Below are positions 26,439 to 35,751 of a stretch of DNA of 64,000 nucleotides, piece by piece. This DNA comes from Streptomyces sp. NBRC 110035. Its GTDB lineage: Bacteria; Actinomycetota; Actinomycetes; Streptomycetales; Streptomycetaceae. The stretch lies in assembly GCF_000829695.1 (NCBI RefSeq), contig NZ_BBNN01000016.1, forward strand, positions 124,001 through 188,000. The letters are read 5' to 3'. The translations under genes and the position numbers were made by a program. Under the pieces are notes generated by a model. It made no database searches, was not told the DNA's origin, and was given only the letters and a program-made list of their open reading frames with translations. Positions within the stretch are counted from its first letter, which is position 1; every line of letters starts with the position of its first letter.

Positions 26439-26826
26439 CCCCCTGCGGGTCCTGGGAGGCCCCACCCGAGTCCTCCCAGGACCCCCGGGCTCCCGGACGA
26501 CCAGGCACCGGGCGCCGGCACGGACACCTCGTGCTCCACCTGCGCAGCCCTCTCGACGACCCACTACTGACGTGACGTGGTGAGCCCGGAGAGACCACGG
26601 GGACAGGTCCCGAACGACGGCGACGGGCGGCCGGACCGCGCTCGGCGACCTGCCGGGCGACCGCGTCGACGCCCCGGCCTGCACCTACCTCCCGGTGGGG
26701 CGCCCGGCACCGGCAGAAGCACCCGACCAGCACCCCCGTAGGATCACCCGGCACGACGCGGCGCGGCGAGCATCGCGATCGGGCGACGCGCCCAGGGGTG
26801 TCCCATCCGGCGTCGGACGGCGCCGC

Positions 26827-26855
26827 CCCGTGCACACCGCAGCGGTGTGCACGGG
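26827..26855. terminator. Very stable hairpin in a non-coding stretch
   Basis: A perfect 13-bp stem (26827-26839 with 26843-26855) with a CAG loop. It sits in the 640-base stretch 26439-27079, which holds no gene I can support. It could be a terminator for the remnant upstream or part of a small RNA. Confidence 0.5.
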
Positions 26856-26923
26856 CATCGGGCCGTCCGGGCCGGACCGGATACCCCCGGGCGCGAGGGA
26901 CCCCGCCCCGCCCCCGCGTTCCC

Positions 26924-26944
26924 GGACCACGGACCACGGACCAC
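26924..26944. repeat. Three direct repeats of GGACCAC
   Basis: Three exact 7-bp units in tandem, followed by GGACAC. They lie about 135 bases before the homoserine dehydrogenase-like gene. The period of 7 does not match a helical turn, so a binding array is uncertain. Confidence 0.5.
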
Positions 26945-27079
26945 GGACACGATCCGTGCCGCCGGACGCGGGCGACCAGGACACCCCCACCGATCGGGGC
27001 GTCCGCAGTGAGCAGGAACCGATCCGGGACCCGCTCCCGTTCACTGACCAGGAACGGTGCCGAAGAGGAGCGGAGAACC

Positions 27080-28087
27080 ATGCGTGAGGTGAGTCGGGCC
27101 GATGTGGTGCTCTCCGGATACGGTCCGGTCGGCCAGGCCTTCGTCGAGCACCTGGCACGGCAGGGGGACGGGCTGGCCCGCCGGCACGGCGTACGGGTGG
27201 GTGTGGGTGCCGTCCGGGCGAGCTCCGCACAGTGCCGGCTCCGTGAGGGGGAGCCCGTGCCGCCCCGCTCGGAGTGGAGTCCGCCGGCCCCGCTGGAGGA
27301 GACGCTCGACCAAACCGCTGCCCGCGTGTTCGTCCAGGCGATCCCGTCCTCGCCCCCACTCCGGCGGCACGCCGCGGAGGAGGCCCTCGTCGCCCTGCGC
27401 AGAGGGGTACATGTGGTCACGGCCACCAAGAGCCACCTGCTCAGCCACTGGCGGGACCTCGACGAAGCGGCCCGCGCGGCCGGCAGCATGATCAGGATCT
27501 CCGGGGCGACGGGGGCCGCTCTGCCGGCGGGGGACCTGGCCGGGACCTCGTTGCGCGGTCTGGGCTGCACGACGATTCGGGCCTGCCCGAACGGCACCGC
27601 CACGTTCGTCCTCGACCGCCTCGCCGAGGGCGACTCGCTGGGTGAGGCGGTCCGCGAGGCCCGGCGCCGGGGGACCGCGGAGGCGGACCCGTCGTCCGAC
27701 CTGTCCGGCGAGGACGCCGCCACCAAGGTGCGGCTGCTGTCCGCGCTGGCCTGGGGATGGGACCCGGCGTCCGTACAGGTGCGGGCGGAGCCGGTGGGCG
27801 AGGGAACTTCCCGGGCGGCGCTGGACGCGGTCTCCCGGGCGCGCCGCCTGCGGGCCGTGGCGAGCGCCTCCCTGGACGAGCCCCACCTCGTCCGCGTCCG
27901 ACTGGAGGAGACGGAGCCCGGCGACCCCCTGTACGCGCTGGCCGGGCCGGAGAAGGCCGTGGTGTTCGGCTGCCCCGAGGCCGGCGACGTCATCGTGAGC
28001 GGGGGACGCTCGAGCCCTCTGGGCGCCGCGCTGGCCCTGGTGAAGGACACCATCGAGGTCACGGCTCCCCGCACCGGGTTCCTCTGA
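27080..28087 (+). CDS. Homoserine dehydrogenase-like protein
   Basis: A 335-residue protein resembling homoserine dehydrogenase without the C-terminal ACT domain. The Rossmann motif is VVLSGYGPVGQAFVEHL (GxGxxG as GYGPVG). Middle segments VHVVTATKSHLLSHW and CPNGTATFVLDRLAEG match the NADP and substrate-binding regions (NGT, and the TxxK near the conserved ATKSH), and DLSGEDAATKVRLLSALA matches the family SGxDAAxK signature. ATG at 27080 with GGAG upstream. It could serve methionine/threonine synthesis or a specialised pathway. Confidence 0.85.
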   Translation: MREVSRADVVLSGYGPVGQAFVEHLARQGDGLARRHGVRVGVGAVRASSAQCRLREGEPVPPRSEWSPPAPLEETLDQTAARVFVQAIPSSPPLRRHAAEEALVALRRGVHVVTATKSHLLSHWRDLDEAARAAGSMIRISGATGAALPAGDLAGTSLRGLGCTTIRACPNGTATFVLDRLAEGDSLGEAVREARRRGTAEADPSSDLSGEDAATKVRLLSALAWGWDPASVQVRAEPVGEGTSRAALDAVSRARRLRAVASASLDEPHLVRVRLEETEPGDPLYALAGPEKAVVFGCPEAGDVIVSGGRSSPLGAALALVKDTIEVTAPRTGFL

Positions 28088-28156
28088 CATGCGGCACGCG
28101 GGGACCTGGTCTCCGGGACGGCGGGGACGGGGAAGGGGACGCGGGGGCCGGGGCGG

Positions 28157-28312
28157 TCAGCCCTTGACGGTCCTGGTCCCGGCCCCCGGAATCCCCCTGT
28201 CCCACCAGTGTCCGTAGCGCCGGCAGAGGGCGCGAGCACGGTCGGCGAGCAGCACGGACGACTTCTCCGCCTCCTCGGTCGCACCGTGCCGCGCGGCCTT
28301 GGTGAGTGGACG
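28157..28312 (-). pseudogene. Possible remnant of an unknown protein C-terminus
   Basis: A 50-residue stretch (FRPLTKAARHGATEEAEKSS, then LLADRARALCRRYGHWWDRG) reads like a natural helical C-terminus and stops at 28157, but the sequence upstream in the frame is not protein-like and no start is found. It could be debris or chance. The rest of 28088-28416 is empty. Confidence 0.25.
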
Positions 28313-28416
28313 GAAGACCGTCGGTGCCGGCCCGCCGTGGGCCGCGCACGAGCCCCCGGCGACCCGGCTCTGCCCGCCGGGGGCTTCGCGTGCGCGGTCG
28401 GTCCGGCTCGGCCGCC

Positions 28417-29130
28417 TCAGTAGACGCTCAGGCCGTACGCCGACAGCCATTCGGTCACCGGCTGGTAGTAGGTGGAGCCTCCCGAGCTGCAGTTACCGCT
28501 GCCGGCGACGATGATGCCGACAGCCGTGCCGCCCGAGAAAGCCGGACCGCCGGTGTCGCCGGGCTCGGAGCAGATGGTGGACCGGAACAGTCCGTACACG
28601 GTTCCCCCGCCGTAGTTGATGGTGACGTTCACGGCCTGGACGGTCCCGCAGAGGTATCCGGTGGTCCGCCCGACGTGGCAGACCGACTGCCCGACGACGG
28701 GATGCGCCGCGTGGGTGATGTCGCGGGTACCGGCGCCGGCGCCCAGCGAGACCTCGCCCGGGTAGGCGACCGCCGTGTTGGTGTACCGGATGCTCGCGTA
28801 GTCGTTGCCCGGGAAACTCACTCCCGCGGTGACGCCGACGGCGACGGTCAGGGCGGCGTCGGCGTACCAGGTGCGGGCGCCCTGGGCGCACCGGCCCGAA
28901 ACGAGCGCGTACAGCGTGGAGTTGGAGCGGGCGTTGAAGCCCACGGTGCAGCGGGCGCCGGTGCTGTAGAGGGTGTCGCCCCCGCGCACCGAGACGGCCG
29001 CCTGCCGCCCCGCCCGATCCCCGGCATGGGCGGCCGATCCGGCGGCGGCGGACCAGCCGAGGAGCAGTGCCAGTACGACGACGGCCCGGACGACGGTTCG
29101 CAGGGGTCTCTCGGAACGCGTGGGACTCAC
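28417..29130 (-). CDS. Secreted S1 protease homologue with a degenerate catalytic triad
   Basis: A 237-residue exported protein of the streptogrisin/alpha-lytic (S1E) family. GTG at 29130 follows AAAGGAGG. A signal peptide ends near AHA at residue 36. The fold is intact: six Cys (61/81, 151/161, 187/214) sit at the three family disulfides and D110 matches the catalytic Asp (NDYASIRY). But the catalytic His is R80 (SGRC instead of AGHC) and the catalytic Ser is T193 (EPGDTGGP instead of GDSGGP). The usual propeptide of about 100 residues is missing. It is probably non-proteolytic and may bind rather than cut. Confidence 0.85.
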   Translation of the reverse strand: MSPTRSERPLRTVVRAVVVLALLLGWSAAAGSAAHAGDRAGRQAAVSVRGGDTLYSTGARCTVGFNARSNSTLYALVSGRCAQGARTWYADAALTVAVGVTAGVSFPGNDYASIRYTNTAVAYPGEVSLGAGAGTRDITHAAHPVVGQSVCHVGRTTGYLCGTVQAVNVTINYGGGTVYGLFRSTICSEPGDTGGPAFSGGTAVGIIVAGSGNCSSGGSTYYQPVTEWLSAYGLSVY

Positions 29131-29258
29131 GACGGCCTCCTTTGGCATGTGCCTGCCATTGTGGGCCTCCCGGGCCCGGGCGGTCAGGCCGAAAGCCGCC
29201 AACCCCAGGGCGCCCGGACGGGGCCGCCGACCGTCCTCGTGCGCGGGAGTCACGGGTT

Positions 29259-30215
29259 GTGAAGATCGCATCGTTGCTGCGGAGACAATCGCGGGAAGCA
29301 GCCGCTTTGGAACACCTCCACCACCTGTGGAAGGAGGGAAAATACGAGGAGGCCGAAGCCGGGGCCAGGGCGCCCGAGGCGGAAGCGGGACGTCTGCGCA
29401 GACGAGGTCGGGGCATCGCTGTGGCGTGGTACGCCAGGGCCCTGGCCACGGCGGCGCCCTGCGTCCACGGACGCGGAGTGCAGGTGCTGGCCGAGCTGGA
29501 ATCGCTCATAGCGGAGTTGAGCGGGATGGCTGGGCCCGGGCGGACGCTGCTGCTGGAGATCCGGAACAACCGCATGGTGGTCCTCAACGGTGTGGAGCGC
29601 TACGCGGAAGCGGAGGCTGAAGGGCTGGAGGTACTGCGCAACCTGACCCGCCTGAAACACCTGGTACCGGTAAGGGGCATCGAGTTGAGCGTGCTGAGCG
29701 ACGTGGTCCGTGCCCTGTGCGGACAAGCCCGCTACGAGGAGGCCGAGGCCATCGCCCGGGGCAATCTGCCCCGGGCCGAAGGAAGCACGCTCGCTGCCTT
29801 GCACTACGGTGCGGACCCGCTTGACGAGGATGCTGTGGCCGTGCCGTTCGCCGTACAGGGGCGTGGTGGTGAAGTCGATCGTCCCGGTGGCCGTCCTGTC
29901 GAGCTTGACGCTCCTGAGGTTGACCCAGGTCGCCGCGAGGCTCTGGGGCACGTCCTCGCGGCTGGCCGCCCAGTACAGCGCACGCGCGGCGTCGTGGGAG
30001 AGGGCCGTCTGACCGCTGGCGAAGTCGGGGGTGGCGTACGGGAGCCGGTCCTGCTCGATCCAGGGGAGGTGGCGGGCGGCGTCCTCGTAGAAGGCGGTGG
30101 CGGGCGCGGCGTCCTCCAGCCCGGTCAGGGCCGCGTGGTACGGCGTGATCCGCGGGGCCACGGTCGCTGCCGCCCGTGCCGGAGAACCTGGCCTTGCTCA
30201 GGTCGTCGCCCGTGA
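29259..30215 (+). pseudogene. TPR-type protein fused out of its 3' end
   Basis: GTG at 29259 gives KIASLLRRQSREAAALEHLH and a set of TPR-like helices (GKYEEAEAGAR, YAEAEAEGLEVLRNL, ARYEEAEAIARGNLPRAEG) typical of Streptomyces tetratricopeptide proteins. At about 29811 the natural sequence stops and the frame runs on through the antisense of the receptor remnant to 30215. The missing tail and the oppositely truncated receptor indicate a deletion or inversion junction here. Confidence 0.7.
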
Positions 30216-32594
30216 GGATCGAGATCTCCTTGTTCGCGCAGCCCGGCTGGGTGCACAGCTGGGTCATCAACGGTCCGACGTCCTCGACCCGTCCGGCGAA
30301 GTAGATCACCGAGGGGACGTTCTCCCCCTGGCATGTGCGTTCCGCGTGCAGCCGCAGTTCGGGGTCGCCGTTCACCACCCGGTACTCCTGGGTGGGCAGC
30401 ATCCGGAAGCGTTCCCGCTTCAGCATCTCCTCGCCGTAGGCGGCCTGCTCGCTGGTGTAACGGTCCTGCGAGCCCTTGAGGTCGCGGGCCAGCACCAGGG
30501 CGTACGTGGCCCTGCCGGGGGTGCGCAGCTGCCGGGCGACGTGACCGAGCGCCTCTGCCTGGTGCTCGTCGGGAGCCGCGAGACTGAACCAGTTGGAGAA
30601 CTCCTTTGGAAGGTAGCTCGCCGAGTTGGTGCCGGAGACGACGGGCACTTCCGCCTTGTGGAGCCGGTCCGTGACACCGGGGCTGCTCTGCAGGTCACGG
30701 CCGAAGCCGACGACGCCGACGAAGGTCGGGTCGCGTTCGGCGTACGCGGCGATCGCCTCGGCCGTCTCACTCTGGTGTCCCATGTCCGCGCCGCCGTTGG
30801 CGAGCAGCACCCGCATCTTCACCGTGTGGTTCTCGTTGACGACACGCTGGGCGAGGTACACGCCGGTCAGCTCCTCGACGCCCTTGACCGGTGAGGGGTT
30901 CAGCCTGGAGGAGCTCAGTGGTCCGGCGTACACCACCGTGACGTAGGTGCCGGAGTGGCCGCGCAGCACCCTGGCGTTCTCGTCATGGATCCGGTCCTCC
31001 AGGTCGTGCAGTCTTCCGCCCTGCTCGTCGGCCTCCTCGTCGCCCGTGTCCCGGAGGTACGCACCGAACCGGACGTCCCCGGTGGCCAGCCCGATGCACT
31101 CCGTGCCGTCACCGGGCGCGGAATGCCGTTCGGTGTCGCGGTTGGCGGTCAGCAGGTCCGCCGAGCAGTACGTCCGGTGCAGCTCGTAGGAGTGGACACC
31201 GCCCGCCGTGCAGGCGAGGACGACGGCGAGAGTGAGGCTGTACGCCGACCACACCACGCGGACCAGCGGCAGGCGGTGCCGGGCCCTGACGCAGCGCCGG
31301 TCCGTCTCCCGCACCTGTACCAGCTCCTCGCGGGGCAGCGGAATCCTGAGCACCCAGGGCAGGGCGTTCGTCCTGCTCGGCGACTGGCCGGCCCTGAGGT
31401 TGCCGGCCCATTCGTCGTACCAGTTCCGCAGCCGCTGCTGGAGCCGGGAGGGCTGGTACCGGGACGGCGGCGGGGGTGCCTGCGGGCTTCCGTCCGCGCC
31501 GCGGTCGAGCAGCGGCGCGTCGTCCGCCGCCACGCCCGCCACGATCAGCAGCGGGTCGAGTTCGCTGCGCCGGCTGCGGACGTCGCTGACCGCCCTGATC
31601 AGTTCGATGCCGCCGTTCTCCAGTGCCGTCCGGCGCAGGAACAGCACCGGCGGACGCGTCCGCTTGAACCCCCGCAGGTCCCAGCTGCCGCGCCGGTGGT
31701 TGTTCCGCAGGTCATCGAGGAGCGCCAGCACGTACAGCTGGAGCGGGAACCGGCCGCCCTCCCGCAGGGCCTCGGCCACGTCGTAGGCGCGGGCCGCGAT
31801 GGCCCCCCAGGAGCGGACGGGCCGCGGCAGCCGCACACTGGTCGACTGGTGGCGGGCGGCGGACTGGAGGAACGTCGTGGTCAGGAACCACCGGCTCTCC
31901 CTGCGTAACCACAGGAAGAGAGGGGCGCGGCCCGGGACGTGGTTCAGGACGGCGAGCAGGACCATCAGCCCGATGCCCGCCAGGACGGCGATGTACCACT
32001 CGGGGCGGGTGAGCAGCGAGGTGAAGGCGCCCAGGACGCCCACGGGGAGGAACTGCTGCACGTCGGTGAGCAGTATCTGCCGGCGCGGGGGTTTGCGGGG
32101 GCGCCAGTGCTGCCGGGCAGGAGGCGCAGCAGCTGGGTCCGGGCCTGCCCCCGCTGGGTGTTCCCCTCCGGAGTGCCGGCGGGGGAGGTCGGCCAGTGCG
32201 GGCTCATCTCCGGATCGTCGGTGACCTCCTGGAGGGCACGGACCAGGCCGAGGCGGGGGAAGGAGTAGGGCCGGTAGGCGGCGGACCGGTCGCCCCACTT
32301 CCCGGAGTCGCCGAGATCGCGCAGGAGGTGCGTGGCCCGCCTCGTGGCATCGTGCCCGTGCCCGTCTCCGTCCCCACCCCCGTCCGTTTGCGGCTCGGTC
32401 GAGGCGACCGCCAGACGCGTGCCGTGCTGCTGCTGTCCCTCGCGCAGTTCGTCGATGAGGTCGGTGACCCGGCCGTTGTCGGCGGGATCCTCGGCATGCA
32501 GCACGATCACCGGCATCGGCGGATCGCCCGCCCGGAAGTCCTGGATCGGGGACTCCAGTTGGCGTTGGACGTCGATTCCCGCCTCGGTCGACAT
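29811..32594 (-). pseudogene. Large membrane receptor with periplasmic-binding domain, two frameshifts and a lost 3' end
   Basis: The pieces join into a large protein of more than 900 residues. The N-terminal domain has VIVLHAEDPADNGRVTDLID. One membrane segment is PEWYIAVLAGIGLMVLLAVL and a second WSAYSLTLAVVLACTAG. The outside part resembles type-1 periplasmic-binding receptors (GVEELTGVYLAQRVVNENH, PTFVGVVGFGRDLQSSPGV, EVPVVSGTNSASYLPKEFSN). Frameshifts are near 32104-32125 and 30162-30176. The 3' end is cut at the junction with the TPR gene near 29811. The start is uncertain; 32594 is an in-frame ATG. Its function was never defined as far as I know. Confidence 0.72.
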
Positions 32595-32853
32595 GTCCGG
32601 GTGGCCACCCGGACAGTCCTGAGGGAAATTCTGATCACGGCCGTGCACGGACACCCCCCGGTGGTCGTACGACACATGTGTTGCAAGCGCTCGGTGAGGA
32701 CAACGCTTGCCCCTGACAACCGCTCCCGGCAGGACGACGATCAGTCGGCCGCGGCGGAGACGGAGACGAGGCGCGGGGCGGGCGAAGGACAGCGGGCGGC
32801 AGCGGGCGGGGTGGGGGAGCGGGGCCCCGGGAAGGCCGTCCGGTGCGCGTTCG

Positions 32854-33774
32854 CTAGGCCGGCCGCCGTAGCGTCGCGGCGATCGCCGAGACCGTCTTCG
32901 GGCCCACCCGGCAGCACCCTCCGATCAGCCGGGCCCCGGACTCCCGCCACCCCGTGACCCGCTCGGCGGTGAACGTGGCGTGACCCCTCCACGCGCGCGC
33001 CCCGGCGTCCCAGGTCTCGCCGCTGTTGGGATAGACCACGACCGGTTTGCCGGTGACGCGGGCCGCGAGGGCGACCGCGTGGTCGGCGTCCTCGGGGGTG
33101 CAGCAGTTCACGCCGACCGCGACGACCTCGTCCACCTCGGCGGCGAGCGCGAAAGCGTCCTCCAGGGGCTGGCCCGCGCGGGTGCGGCCGCCCGTCGCCG
33201 AGTACGACAGCCAGGCCGGGACGCCGAGGCCGGGCAGGACGCGGAGGAGGGCCTCGGCCTCGTCGGTGTCCGGGATCGTCTCCAGGGCGAGGACGTCGGG
33301 CTCCGCGGCGGCCAGGGCCTCCATGCGCGGGCGGTGGAAGCGCTCCAGCTCGGCCACGCTCAGCCCGTACCGGCCCCGGTACTCGGAGCCGTCGGCGAGC
33401 ATCGCGCCGTACGGGCCGACGGAGGCCGCCACCCACAGGGGGCGGGAGACCCGCGCCCGCCGGGCCGCCTCGCGGGCCGACCCGACGCTCAGGGCGAGCA
33501 GGGCGGTGGTCCGGCCGTGGTCGATGCCGCGTCGCGCGAAGCCCTCGAACGTCGCCTGGTAGCTGGCGGTGATCGCCACGTCCGCGCCCGCCTCGAAGTA
33601 GGCGAGGTGCGCCTCGGTGATCGCCCCGGCGTCCTCGGCGAGCAGGCGCGCCGACCACAGCTCGTCGCTCAGGTCGTGCCCGGCCGCTGCCAGCTGGTTG
33701 GACATGCCGCCGTCGAGAACGGCTGTGCCGGCGGCGAGAAGGCCGGCCAGGGCGGGGGCGGGGGTGGTGCGCAT
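32854..33774 (-). CDS. mmuM: Homocysteine S-methyltransferase
   Basis: A 306-residue zinc enzyme that methylates homocysteine to methionine using S-methylmethionine or S-adenosylmethionine. Zinc ligands are in VGVNCCTPED and GGCCRVGPKTV. Family segments VLDGGMSNQLAAAGHDLSDE, ITASYQATFEGFARRG and YPNSGETWDA are present. ATG at 33774. It stands alone between the receptor remnant and the sigma factor gene. Confidence 0.93.
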   Translation of the reverse strand: MRTTPAPALAGLLAAGTAVLDGGMSNQLAAAGHDLSDELWSARLLAEDAGAITEAHLAYFEAGADVAITASYQATFEGFARRGIDHGRTTALLALSVGSAREAARRARVSRPLWVAASVGPYGAMLADGSEYRGRYGLSVAELERFHRPRMEALAAAEPDVLALETIPDTDEAEALLRVLPGLGVPAWLSYSATGGRTRAGQPLEDAFALAAEVDEVVAVGVNCCTPEDADHAVALAARVTGKPVVVYPNSGETWDAGARAWRGHATFTAERVTGWRESGARLIGGCCRVGPKTVSAIAATLRRPA

Positions 33775-33895
33775 ACCGTCGACGGTAGTCGAACCGAGAG
33801 CGGTGGGCCGGGCACGGGCGGGCGTCCCGGGCGGCTCCCCGGCAGGGGACCGCGTCGCACTCCGGGCGGGGTTCCGAAAACCCGGGCACGGCCCC

Positions 33896-35053
33896 TCAGC
33901 GCTCCCGGCGGGCGTTGAGCCGGGCGGCCCGGCGGGTCAGGTGGTCGCGCTCGGCGAGGTCGGACGCCTTCCGGGCCGCCTCGGCGTACAGGCGTGCCGC
34001 CGTCACCGGGTCGCCGTCGCGCTCGTGGAGGTACGCCGCCACCGCGGCGTGGCGGGGCAGCGAGTCGTCCAGTGCGGCGAGCGCCGCCAGGCCGGCGCGC
34101 GGCCCGTCGGCCTCGCCGACGGCCACCGCGCGGTTGAGCCGGACGACCGGGCTGTCGGTCAGGCGCGTGAGCTCGTCGTACCACTCGACGATCTGCACCC
34201 AGTCGGTCTCCCCTGCGGTGGGCGCGTCGGCGTGGAGTGCCGCGATGGCGGCCTGGGCCTGGAACTCGCCCAGCCGGTCGCGGGCGAGGGCCGCCTGCAG
34301 GATCCCGACCCCCTCGGCGATCGTCGCGGTGTCCCATCGGCCGCGGTCCTGCTCGGCGAGCGGCACCAGGCTGCCGTCGGGCGTGGTCCGGGCGGCGCGC
34401 CGGGCGTGGTGGAGCAGCATGAGGGCGAGCAGCCCCGCCACCTCGGGGTGGTCGATCGCGGCCGCGAGCTGCCGGGTGAGCCGGATGGCCTCGGCGGCGA
34501 GGTCGACGTCGCCGGAGTAGCCCTCGTTGAAGACCAGGTAGAGGACGCGCAGCACGGTGGCGACGTCGCCGGGCCGCTCGAACCGCACGCCGGAGACGGT
34601 GCGCTTGGCCCGGCTGATCCTCTGCGCCATGGTCGCCTCGGGCACCAGGTAGGCCTGGGCGATCTGGCGGGTGGTGAGCCCGCCGACGGCGCGCAGCGTG
34701 AGCGCGACCGCGGACGACGGCGTCAGCGACGGGTGGGCGCACAGGAAGTAGAGCCGGAGCGTGTCGTCCACCGCGGGCGAGGGCCCGGGGGCCGGTTCCT
34801 CGCCGACGCGGTCCTCACGCCGGCGGCGGGCGGTGTCCGCGCGGGTCGCGTCGAGGAACCGGCGCCAGGCCACGGTGACCAGCCAGCCCTTGGCGTCCCG
34901 CGGAGGGTCGGCCGGCCAGACCCGGACCGCCTCGACCAGCGCGTCCTGGACGGCGTCCTCGGCCGCCGCGAAGTCGGCTCCGCGGCGGACGAGGACCGCG
35001 AGCACGCCCGGTGTGAGGCTCCGGAGGAGGAGATCGTTCACCTCGGAGGTCAT
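33896..35053 (-). CDS. ECF42-group RNA polymerase sigma factor with C-terminal extension
   Basis: A 385-residue ECF sigma factor. Region 2 is AVLVRRGADFAAAEDAVQDA and region 4 is LTTRQIAQAYLVPEATMAQR. A long helical C-terminal part (LVFNEGYSGD, ARRAARTTPDGSLVPL, VVRLNRAVAVGEADGPRAGL) is the hallmark of the ECF42 (DUF6596) group. These factors have no anti-sigma and are regulated through their C-terminal domain and a DGPF-protein partner. The partner gene is directly upstream with a 19-base gap. Confidence 0.93.
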   Translation of the reverse strand: MTSEVNDLLLRSLTPGVLAVLVRRGADFAAAEDAVQDALVEAVRVWPADPPRDAKGWLVTVAWRRFLDATRADTARRRREDRVGEEPAPGPSPAVDDTLRLYFLCAHPSLTPSSAVALTLRAVGGLTTRQIAQAYLVPEATMAQRISRAKRTVSGVRFERPGDVATVLRVLYLVFNEGYSGDVDLAAEAIRLTRQLAAAIDHPEVAGLLALMLLHHARRAARTTPDGSLVPLAEQDRGRWDTATIAEGVGILQAALARDRLGEFQAQAAIAALHADAPTAGETDWVQIVEWYDELTRLTDSPVVRLNRAVAVGEADGPRAGLAALAALDDSLPRHAAVAAYLHERDGDPVTAARLYAEAARKASDLAERDHLTRRAARLNARRER

Positions 35054-35072
35054 CGCCTCGTCGTTTCCGTCG

Positions 35073-35480
35073 TCATTCCGTGATGGTGGGCGGCGCGGTC
35101 AGGAACGGGCGCACCTCGAGCCACTCGTGGATCGGCTTCCCGCCCGCCCCGGGGGCGGCCGACAGTTCCCCGGCCAGCTCGACGGCGCGCTCGTGGCTGT
35201 CGACGTCGATCACCATCCAGCCGGCGATGAGGTCCTTGGTCTCGGCGAACGGGCCGTCGGTGACCGGCGGGCGGCCCTCGCCGTCGTACCGGACGAACGT
35301 CCCCTCGGGGGAGAGGGCCTGACCGTCGACGAACTCGCCGGTTCCCTCGAGCCGGGCGGCGAAGTCGTTCATGTACTGGATGTGGGCCGAGATCTCCTCA
35401 GGCGTCCACTGGTCCATGGGCACGTCGTTGACCGCGGCCGGGGCGCCGCGGTAGTGCTTCAGCAGCAGGTACTTGGTCAT
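35073..35480 (-). CDS. YCII-related DGPF-domain protein
   Basis: A 135-residue protein with the DGPF motif in VTDGPFAETKDLIAGWMVID and the opening TKYLLLKHYRG. ATG at 35480 follows GAGGAG. DGPF proteins are the constant partners of ECF42 sigma factors. Their enzymatic role is not known. The divergent region toward 35752 holds the GH43 promoter. Confidence 0.92.
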   Translation of the reverse strand: MTKYLLLKHYRGAPAAVNDVPMDQWTPEEISAHIQYMNDFAARLEGTGEFVDGQALSPEGTFVRYDGEGRPPVTDGPFAETKDLIAGWMVIDVDSHERAVELAGELSAAPGAGGKPIHEWLEVRPFLTAPPTITE

Positions 35481-35615
35481 GGTGCTTCTCCTCGGTGCTG
35501 TGCGACCCATTCTGGTCGCGTTCACTGTGGGGACGGAGCCGGCCACGGGTTCTCGACAACGGCACCCGAAAATTTTTCGTTCCCGCGGACGTACCGCTTC
35601 GGCTCGTCCGAACCG

Positions 35616-35644
35616 TTGACCCAATCATGACAAGCGCTTACCTT
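35616..35644 (+). promoter_or_regulatory. Promoter of the GH43 operon overlapped by a LacI-type operator
   Basis: TTGACC at 35616-35621, a 17-base spacer and TACCTT at 35639-35644 form a good housekeeping-type promoter. The palindrome AAGCGCTT (35632-35639) covers the end of the spacer and the first base of the -10. A LacI-type repressor bound there would block polymerase. The first gene starts at 35752. Confidence 0.7.
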
Positions 35645-35751
35645 TTCGGCGTCCGATGTTCGTCATGTCAGATGACTTTCGGTATGCCGAACGGAAGGAA
35701 CGAGCCGAACAGTCCGTGCACGGACCACCCCCTCCCCGAGAGGCAGACCGC

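Noticed and set aside
29811..30215. C-terminal third of the TPR protein frame
   Set aside because: This part is antisense to the receptor remnant and lacks TPR character, so it was not treated as a natural domain.
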